The translations under genes and the position numbers were made by a program. The notes under the pieces are model-generated. The model was not told the DNA's origin and did not search any database. It worked only from the letters and a program-made list of their open reading frames with translations. This document shows, piece after piece, positions 58,735 to 64,000 of a DNA stretch of 64,000 bases; position 1 is the stretch's first letter; the number at the start of each line of letters is the position of its first letter. The DNA is from Xenorhabdus yunnanensis (GTDB lineage: Bacteria; Pseudomonadota; Gammaproteobacteria; Enterobacterales; Enterobacteriaceae), in the NCBI RefSeq assembly GCF_028598805.1, contig NZ_JAQRFI010000006.1, positions 1 through 64,000 of the forward strand, in the 5' to 3' direction.

Positions 58735-58961
58735 CTTGAGCGATATATGTCTCAAGTTATTCACTCCGATAATCGTTACAATTTTCTCTTAATTTTAGCC
58801 AGCGGCAATTCTAACATCTCCCCCACTGACTGTCTGATTAATCAAGTGACATGGCTCAAGCAAATAAGAATAATTTCTCTGCTGAACTGTTAACTACTCG
58901 AGAAAGACGAATTATTGCCTCACTTTTCTCTACAGCAGGGCGATTTTTAACCGAAAAGTAA
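58735..58961 (+). other. nqrA-dpaA gap with two short overlapping reading frames, possibly a decayed gene
   Basis: The 422-bp gap (58639-59060) carries no clear gene. Two short plus-strand frames adjoin: MSQVIHSDNRYNFLLILASG... (58747-58893, 48 codons) and, shifted by one frame, MAQANKNNFSAELLTTRERR... (58850-58961, 36 codons). The second reads a little like the start of a winged-helix or LuxR-type DNA-binding domain (LLTTRERRIIASL). They could be a frameshifted regulator fragment or chance. Confidence 0.25.
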
Positions 58962-59060
58962 CTTCACAAGAACAGGATATCACTGCTATCTTTTATTCAT
59001 TATTTCACTAAAAAATTGCCATCCCAATCCTGATATTTCACCTATCTGTCCGGTTATGTT

Positions 59061-59912
59061 ATGAAAAAAATAGTATTTTGCCTTTCATTGAGTCTATTAC
59101 TATTACATGTGCCCTTTTTTGTCGTGGCCCACTTTTCCGTGACACGATTTCCCGTAACGCAATCCTCAATCACACACTCTTCTCTATCACAATCTGCTAC
59201 TACACGACCTACTACTCAACCTGTTACTACACCAGAGGTTTTTTCATGGCCCAAACTGCCAACCAGGAAACCGCTATTGAAAAGAATGGGTGCCAAGATT
59301 TTCATTCAAATATTCAAAGAAGAAAAACTTCTTGAGCTTTATACGAAAGACAACACAGACCATTATCAATTGACTCAAAGCTATCCTATTTGTAATTACT
59401 CTGGAGGACTTGGCCCAAAGACACTGAAAGGTGATTTTAAAAGCCCTGAAGGGTTTTACCATGCCAGCCTCAAACAATTAAAGCCAAATAGCCACTATTA
59501 TCGAGCCATTAATCTGGGCTTTCCCAATGAATTTGATAAATTCAAAGGATATTCCGGCAGGGATTTAATGATTCATGGTGCATGTAAATCTATTGGCTGT
59601 TATGCCATGACCAATCGTTATATGGATGAGATATATCAGTACGCGGAAAGTGCATTTCATTATGGGCAGCATGAAATCAAAATCAATATTTATCCTTTCA
59701 GAATGACTCCGCAAAATATGAAGCGACATCAAAATAATGACAATTACCTGTTTTGGAAACAATTACAGCCCGCCTATGAGTATTTTGTCCAAAATAGCAT
59801 TCCTGCTACTGTTAGCGTAATAGGCGGGCAATATATTGTTAACGTAAACCCAAAAAATCAGCTCCCCTTATGGAACAGTGAATCAGACTATCTTCTCTCC
59901 AAGATGGAATAG
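59061..59912 (+). CDS. dpaA: L,D-transpeptidase-family peptidoglycan amidase DpaA (YafK)
   Basis: Periplasmic YkuD-fold enzyme; in E. coli DpaA (LdtF/YafK) cuts the bond joining Braun lipoprotein to peptidoglycan. 283 aa. Signal peptide (about 1-23), then a Ser/Thr-rich low-complexity linker of repeated VT/ST motifs (about 24-58), then the catalytic domain from LPTRKPLLKRMG, with the YkuD motif HGACKSIGCYAMT (His/Cys pair) and SPEGFYH. The last 30 bp overlap the 3' end of yafJ on the other strand. The linker is longer and more repetitive than I expect for E. coli. Confidence 0.92.
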   Translation: MKKIVFCLSLSLLLLHVPFFVVAHFSVTRFPVTQSSITHSSLSQSATTRPTTQPVTTPEVFSWPKLPTRKPLLKRMGAKIFIQIFKEEKLLELYTKDNTDHYQLTQSYPICNYSGGLGPKTLKGDFKSPEGFYHASLKQLKPNSHYYRAINLGFPNEFDKFKGYSGRDLMIHGACKSIGCYAMTNRYMDEIYQYAESAFHYGQHEIKINIYPFRMTPQNMKRHQNNDNYLFWKQLQPAYEYFVQNSIPATVSVIGGQYIVNVNPKNQLPLWNSESDYLLSKME

Positions 59913-60650
59913 CGCATAGTTACCTGATTCGATACGATGCCAAGATTCATTTCCAGTTAAAGGTTGAGTCGCAATCACTGATACTACATCCCCTGGTTGA
60001 GTATGCTGCTGAAAGTCAATTTCAACATCCTGATCAAGTAATTTGGCCCTGCCAAAAGGAGCACGACGAGTAATCCAATACAATTGGGTCGAACAGTAAG
60101 CCATGACAAACTGCCCATCCGACAACAACATATTGAAAACACCTTTTTTTCTCAGCTGATGGGCCAGAGAGGCAATAAACTTAAATACTGCCGGCCAATT
60201 GGAAGGTCGCTTGGGATATTTCAACGATAGCTGATGCAATATCCAGCAAAATGCCCATTCACTGTCTGTCTCTCCAACCGGTCGATAACTACCCGTTTTC
60301 AACTTATTGTGTCCCTTAAGTTGGCCATTATGGGCATAAGTCCAGTATTTTCCCCACAACTCACGGGTAAATGGATGGGTATTTACCAGAGAAACATTAC
60401 CTCTGTTTGCCTGACGAATATGAGCCACAATCACTTCTGATTTGATCGGATAGCCCTGTACAAATTGAGCCACAGGTGAATGACAACTGGATTGATGATC
60501 TTTAAACGTTCTGTATCCCAATCCCTCATAGAAGGTAACTCCCCAGCCATCCTTATGAGGGCCGGTATGCCCACCACGCTGAATTAAGCCACTCAGACTG
60601 AAAATAATATCTGTTGGCACGTTGGCATTCATGCCAAGTAATTCACACAT
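59883..60650 (-). CDS. yafJ: class II glutamine amidotransferase YafJ
   Basis: 255-aa stand-alone Ntn-type glutaminase-like protein (GATase_6). Catalytic Cys2 after Met removal (MCELLGMNAN), GWGVTFYE, VIVAHIRQANRG, NTHPFTRELWGKYWTYAHNGQL and ETDSEWAFCWIL. Its acceptor substrate is unknown in E. coli too. Convergent with dpaA, overlapping it by 30 bp, and downstream of gmhA; the same order as E. coli. Confidence 0.94.
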   Translation of the reverse strand: MCELLGMNANVPTDIIFSLSGLIQRGGHTGPHKDGWGVTFYEGLGYRTFKDHQSSCHSPVAQFVQGYPIKSEVIVAHIRQANRGNVSLVNTHPFTRELWGKYWTYAHNGQLKGHNKLKTGSYRPVGETDSEWAFCWILHQLSLKYPKRPSNWPAVFKFIASLAHQLRKKGVFNMLLSDGQFVMAYCSTQLYWITRRAPFGRAKLLDQDVEIDFQQHTQPGDVVSVIATQPLTGNESWHRIESGNYALFHLGEKIV

Positions 60651-60712
60651 TGCCTACCTCTAACGCCTACTCCTACTGCCTATTCCTAATACTTATTTCT
60701 AACGAACAGCAA

Positions 60713-61294
60713 TCAGGCTTTTACCATTTCTTTTTCAATCAATTGAATCAAGATATGAATGACTTTGATATGAATTTCCTGAATACGGTCTGCATAACCA
60801 AAATGCGGTACCCGAATTTCAACATCTGCCGTACCTGCCATTTTTCCGCCATCTTTGCCAGTTAGTGTAATAACTTTCATACCCTTGGCCCGGGCTGCTT
60901 CAACCGCTTTAATGATGTTGCCTGAGTTTCCCGAAGTCGAAATACCCAGTAATACATCACCTTTTTGACCGACGGCTTCAACATAGCGAGAAAATACATA
61001 GTCATAACCAAAATCATTGCTTACGCAGGATAAATGGCTAGGATCGGAAATCGCAATGGCCGGATATCCCGGACGGTTTTCACGATAACGGCCTGTCAAT
61101 TCTTCCGCAAAATGCATGGCGTCACAATGCGAGCCACCATTACCACAGGAAAGCACTTTTCCTCCAGCCTTGAATGAATCAGCCAACAAAACAGCGGCTT
61201 TTTGAATCGCATCAATATTTGCATCATCGTTAAGGAAATTAGCCAACGTATCTGCGGCCTCGGATAACTCACTGCGGATCAGTTCTTGATACAT
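60713..61294 (-). CDS. gmhA: sedoheptulose-7-phosphate (phosphoheptose) isomerase GmhA
   Basis: First step of ADP-heptose synthesis for the LPS inner core. 193 aa SIS-domain protein: [25 protein letters not shown] with zinc/active-site His61 and Glu65, [14 protein letters not shown], and C-terminal [17 protein letters not shown] with the catalytic Gln/His. Divergent from fadE as in E. coli (lpcA). Confidence 0.96.
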   Translation of the reverse strand: MYQELIRSELSEAADTLANFLNDDANIDAIQKAAVLLADSFKAGGKVLSCGNGGSHCDAMHFAEELTGRYRENRPGYPAIAISDPSHLSCVSNDFGYDYVFSRYVEAVGQKGDVLLGISTSGNSGNIIKAVEAARAKGMKVITLTGKDGGKMAGTADVEIRVPHFGYADRIQEIHIKVIHILIQLIEKEMVKA

Positions 61295-61448
61295 GGAACT
61301 TATACTCCTGAAAGGTCTTCGGAATTAATAATACTAGTCAATCAGTGTAACGGATTCCCCCCCCTGAAAGAAGATATCATCACATCTCAGTAGAATTATT
61401 GCCCACAAAACTACAATGACTTTGTGAGCTAGATTGTAATTAAGATGT

Positions 61449-61514
61449 AAATGTATTGATAAATACATTTTCCTCATCTAAAAAAGAAGAACACCACAAC
61501 AGGTCAGACCTCTG
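61449..61514 (+). promoter_or_regulatory. fadE upstream region: FadR box and an AT-rich dyad
   Basis: AACAGGTCAGACCTCTG (61498-61514) fits the FadR operator pattern AACTGGTCnGACCTGTT well; FadR represses fadE in E. coli. Upstream, AAATGTATT (61449-61457) / AATACATTT (61462-61470) is a perfect dyad of unknown role. The fadE ATG with AGGAG follows at 61548. Confidence 0.7.
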
Positions 61515-61547
61515 ACAACTCAACCTGAGATTTACAGGAGTTTTACT

Positions 61548-63995
61548 ATGACCGCTTTCAGCATTATTGTATTTTTAGTCTTGATTGGCGGGCTTTGTTA
61601 CCGCAAAGTCAGCCTGACTCTCAGTAGCTTACTGCTTGTTGCCTATACACTAGTGATGGGCATGACGGGCCTTTGGAGCTACTGGTTGCTGTTACCATTA
61701 GCCATTGTTTTATTCCCCCTTGTCTTTACACCAATACGTATCTCTTTATTCTCTGCACCTGGTTTAAAAGCCTTCCGTAGGGTTATGCCAAGCATGTCCA
61801 CAACAGAGAAAGAGGCCATTGATGCAGGAACCACATGGTGGGAAGGTGACTTATTCCGTGGTAACCCTGACTGGCAAAAACTGCATAACTACCCAAAACC
61901 GCAGTTATCCGCTGAAGAACAAGCATTTATTGATGGTCCGGTAGAAGAAGCCTGCCGCATGGCAAATGATTTCCAAATCACTCATGAATTGGCTGACTTA
62001 CCTCCAGAACTTTGGACTTATCTGAAAGAAAATCGTTTCTTTGCCATGATCATCAAGAAAGAATATGGTGGCCTGGAATTTTCCGCTTACGCACAATCTC
62101 AGGTACTACAAAAACTGGCTGGCGTATCAGGTATTCTGGCAATTACTGTTGGTGTGCCTAACTCCTTGGGGCCAGGTGAATTGCTGCAACACTACGGCAC
62201 CGATGAACAGAAAAAACGTTACTTGCCCGGCCTTGCCCGCGGTGAAGAAATTCCTTGCTTTGCCTTGACCAGCCCGGAAGCCGGTTCAGATGCCGGAGCC
62301 ATTCCTGATACAGGTGTTGTCTGTATGGGTGAATGGCAAGGCGAACAAGTTCTTGGTATGCGCCTGAATTGGAATAAGCGTTACATTACTCTTGCTCCTA
62401 TCGCTACCGTTTTGGGATTGGCATTTAAACTGTATGACCCTGATCATCTGCTGGGTGATACTGAATCTCTGGGAATTACCTGTGCTTTGATTCCAACCAA
62501 TACCCCAGGGGTTGAGATTGGTCGCCGCCATTTCCCTCTGAATGTCCCATTCCAGAATGGCCCAACCCGCGGTAAAGATATTTTTGTCCCTATTGATTAC
62601 ATCATTGGTGGGACAAAAATGGCAGGTCAGGGGTGGCGTATGCTGGTTGAATGTCTGTCTGTTGGCCGTGGTATTACCTTGCCATCCAACGCAACAGGGG
62701 GATTAAAAAGTGCAGCTATGGCAATCGGTGCTTATTCCTATATCCGCCGTCAGTTCAAACTTCCTATCGGTAAGATGGAAGGTATTGAAGAGCCATTGGC
62801 ACGTATCGCTGGTAACTCTTACCTGATGGACGCAGCCGCAACTATGATTACCAGCGGTATCATGCAGGGTGAAAAACCAGCGGTTCTGTCTGCCATCGTG
62901 AAATACCACTGTACGCATAGAGGACAGCGTTCCATCATCGATGCGATGGATATTGCTGGCGGTAAAGGCATCTGTCTTGGCCCATCCAATTTCCTTGCCC
63001 GCGGCTATCAGGGCGCTCCAATTGCCATCACCGTGGAAGGCGCGAATATCCTGACCCGTAGCATGATCATCTTTGGTCAAGGTGCAATCCGCTGCCATCC
63101 TTATGTACTGGCTGAAATAGCAGCAGCAGAAAGCAACAATGTGAAAGACTTTGACAAAGCCTTGTTTGGTCACTTGGGCCATGTTGCCAGCAACACTCTG
63201 CGCAGTCTGTGGCTTGGTATTACCAAAGGCAGAACCAGCAGTTCGCCAGCCAATGACGCTACTCGACGTTACTATCAACAGATCAATCGCTTAAGTTCCA
63301 ACCTTGCTCTGCTCTCAGACGTTTCAATGGGAGTATTGGGTGGCAGTCTGAAACGCCGTGAACGCATTTCAGCTCGTCTGGGGGATATTCTGAGCCAAAT
63401 CTTCCTGGCTTCCGCTACCTTGAAGCGCTATGAAGATGAAGGACGCCAGAAAGAAGATCTACCATTGGTACAATGGGCAGTAGAAGAGAGCCTGCATCAA
63501 GCTGAACAGGCCATGAATGATTTGCTGCGCAATTTCCCTAACCGTTTGGTCGCAGGTTTAATCCGTGTGATTGTTTTCCCATTGGGACGCGTGCATACCG
63601 CACCATCCGACAAATTGGATCACAAACTGGCTCAGATCTTACAAACCCCTTCCACAACCCGTAGCCGGATTGGACGTGGGCAATATCTGACACCAAGCAA
63701 ACACAACCCTCACGGGTTACTGGAAGAGGCATTGCACGATATCATCGCGGCAGAACCAATCCATGCTCGCTTAAGCCGTGAAGCAGGCAAAAACCTAAGC
63801 TTCACTCGTTTGGACGAATTAGCTGAAAAAGCATTGGCAGAGCACAAAATTACTCAGGAAGAAGCAGATATCCTGAAACGTGCTGAAAACAGTCGACTGC
63901 GTTCAATCAATGTCGATGAATTTGAGCCGGATGCATTTGCTGTACCAAACTCTGCAAAAAAGCCTGAAAGTCAGCGTCAAAATAAAGCCGCTTGA
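61548..63995 (+). CDS. fadE: acyl-CoA dehydrogenase FadE
   Basis: First oxidation step of fatty-acid beta-oxidation (acyl-CoA to trans-2-enoyl-CoA). 815 aa, the long gammaproteobacterial form (E. coli 814). Two N-terminal membrane segments (about 1-60), the ACAD domains (about 75-510: [47 protein letters not shown]) and the extra C-terminal domain (about 520-800). The ribosome site ACAGGAG is 9 bp before the ATG. The stop lies five bases before the window edge, so the gene is complete. Confidence 0.98.
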   Translation: MTAFSIIVFLVLIGGLCYRKVSLTLSSLLLVAYTLVMGMTGLWSYWLLLPLAIVLFPLVFTPIRISLFSAPGLKAFRRVMPSMSTTEKEAIDAGTTWWEGDLFRGNPDWQKLHNYPKPQLSAEEQAFIDGPVEEACRMANDFQITHELADLPPELWTYLKENRFFAMIIKKEYGGLEFSAYAQSQVLQKLAGVSGILAITVGVPNSLGPGELLQHYGTDEQKKRYLPGLARGEEIPCFALTSPEAGSDAGAIPDTGVVCMGEWQGEQVLGMRLNWNKRYITLAPIATVLGLAFKLYDPDHLLGDTESLGITCALIPTNTPGVEIGRRHFPLNVPFQNGPTRGKDIFVPIDYIIGGTKMAGQGWRMLVECLSVGRGITLPSNATGGLKSAAMAIGAYSYIRRQFKLPIGKMEGIEEPLARIAGNSYLMDAAATMITSGIMQGEKPAVLSAIVKYHCTHRGQRSIIDAMDIAGGKGICLGPSNFLARGYQGAPIAITVEGANILTRSMIIFGQGAIRCHPYVLAEIAAAESNNVKDFDKALFGHLGHVASNTLRSLWLGITKGRTSSSPANDATRRYYQQINRLSSNLALLSDVSMGVLGGSLKRRERISARLGDILSQIFLASATLKRYEDEGRQKEDLPLVQWAVEESLHQAEQAMNDLLRNFPNRLVAGLIRVIVFPLGRVHTAPSDKLDHKLAQILQTPSTTRSRIGRGQYLTPSKHNPHGLLEEALHDIIAAEPIHARLSREAGKNLSFTRLDELAEKALAEHKITQEEADILKRAENSRLRSINVDEFEPDAFAVPNSAKKPESQRQNKAA

Positions 63996-64000
63996 TGCTG

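Noticed and set aside
58555-58893. 112-codon plus-strand ORF antisense to the nqrA 5' end
   Set aside because: Its first half is the shadow of nqrA; only the last 48 codons lie outside, and these are treated as an uncertain gap feature.

Overview
The window looks like chromosomal DNA of a gammaproteobacterium in the Enterobacterales. Family Morganellaceae, genus Xenorhabdus or Photorhabdus, fits best; Xenorhabdus is my guess from AT-leaning codon use and gene content, not a proven assignment. Nearly every housekeeping protein reads as a close relative of its E. coli counterpart. Local gene order is often that of E. coli: clpB-pgeF-rluD|bamD, raiA-pheL-pheA|tyrA-aroF, rplS-trmD-rimM-rpsP, ffh|ypjD-yfjD, luxS-(micA)-gshA, tRNA-Ser/Arg-csrA-alaS, recA-pncC, crl-frsA-gpt, and dpaA|yafJ-gmhA|fadE.

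Layout. 1-275 is the promoter and leader of a leftward 16S rRNA gene lying outside the window. 448-5747 holds the ClpB disaggregase with a sigma-32 promoter, peptidoglycan editing, a 23S pseudouridine synthase and the BamD lipoprotein. 6026-10533 is ribosome hibernation (raiA) followed by an aromatic amino-acid block: a phenylalanine attenuator with its leader peptide, pheA, tyrA and aroF, with TyrR boxes upstream of aroF. 10600-14426 is a dcuB remnant, the S16-L19 operon and ffh. 14777-24286 carries ypjD-yfjD, luxS, the sigma-E-type small RNA micA, gshA, a four-gene tRNA cluster, csrA and alaS. 24287-36655 carries recA (without recX), pncC, lplT-aas, aroL, proBA, crl, frsA, gpt and pepD. 36715-41223 is dinB followed by an accessory patch: a dead IS6-family transposase, a FliB-like flagellin lysine methylase and an AT-rich MFS exporter. 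41358-47438 is the choline-to-glycine-betaine locus betT|betIBA. 47536-51285 holds a repeat-built LEA-like lipoprotein, then a TonB-dependent receptor with an ECF sigma factor and Fur-like boxes. 51436-58638 is the complete Na+-translocating NADH:quinone reductase operon nqrABCDEF with its maturation genes apbE and nqrM. 59061-63995 is dpaA, yafJ, gmhA and fadE.

Regulation readable in the DNA includes rrn P1/P2, a sigma-32 promoter (clpB), a class II CRP-like site (raiA), the phe attenuator, TyrR boxes (aroF), LexA boxes (recA, dinB), a sigma-E-like promoter (micA), a BetI operator, two Fur-like boxes and a FadR box (fadE). Many bidirectional terminators separate convergent genes.

I see no CRISPR array, prophage, or toxin or secondary-metabolite cluster, and nothing I would call a new system. 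The least ordinary parts are the LEA-like lipoprotein beside the betaine operon, the receptor/ECF pair lacking both an anti-sigma factor and a signalling domain, two short in-locus tandem repeats (BetB N-terminus; 3' of the sigma gene), the missing recX, and several gene remnants.
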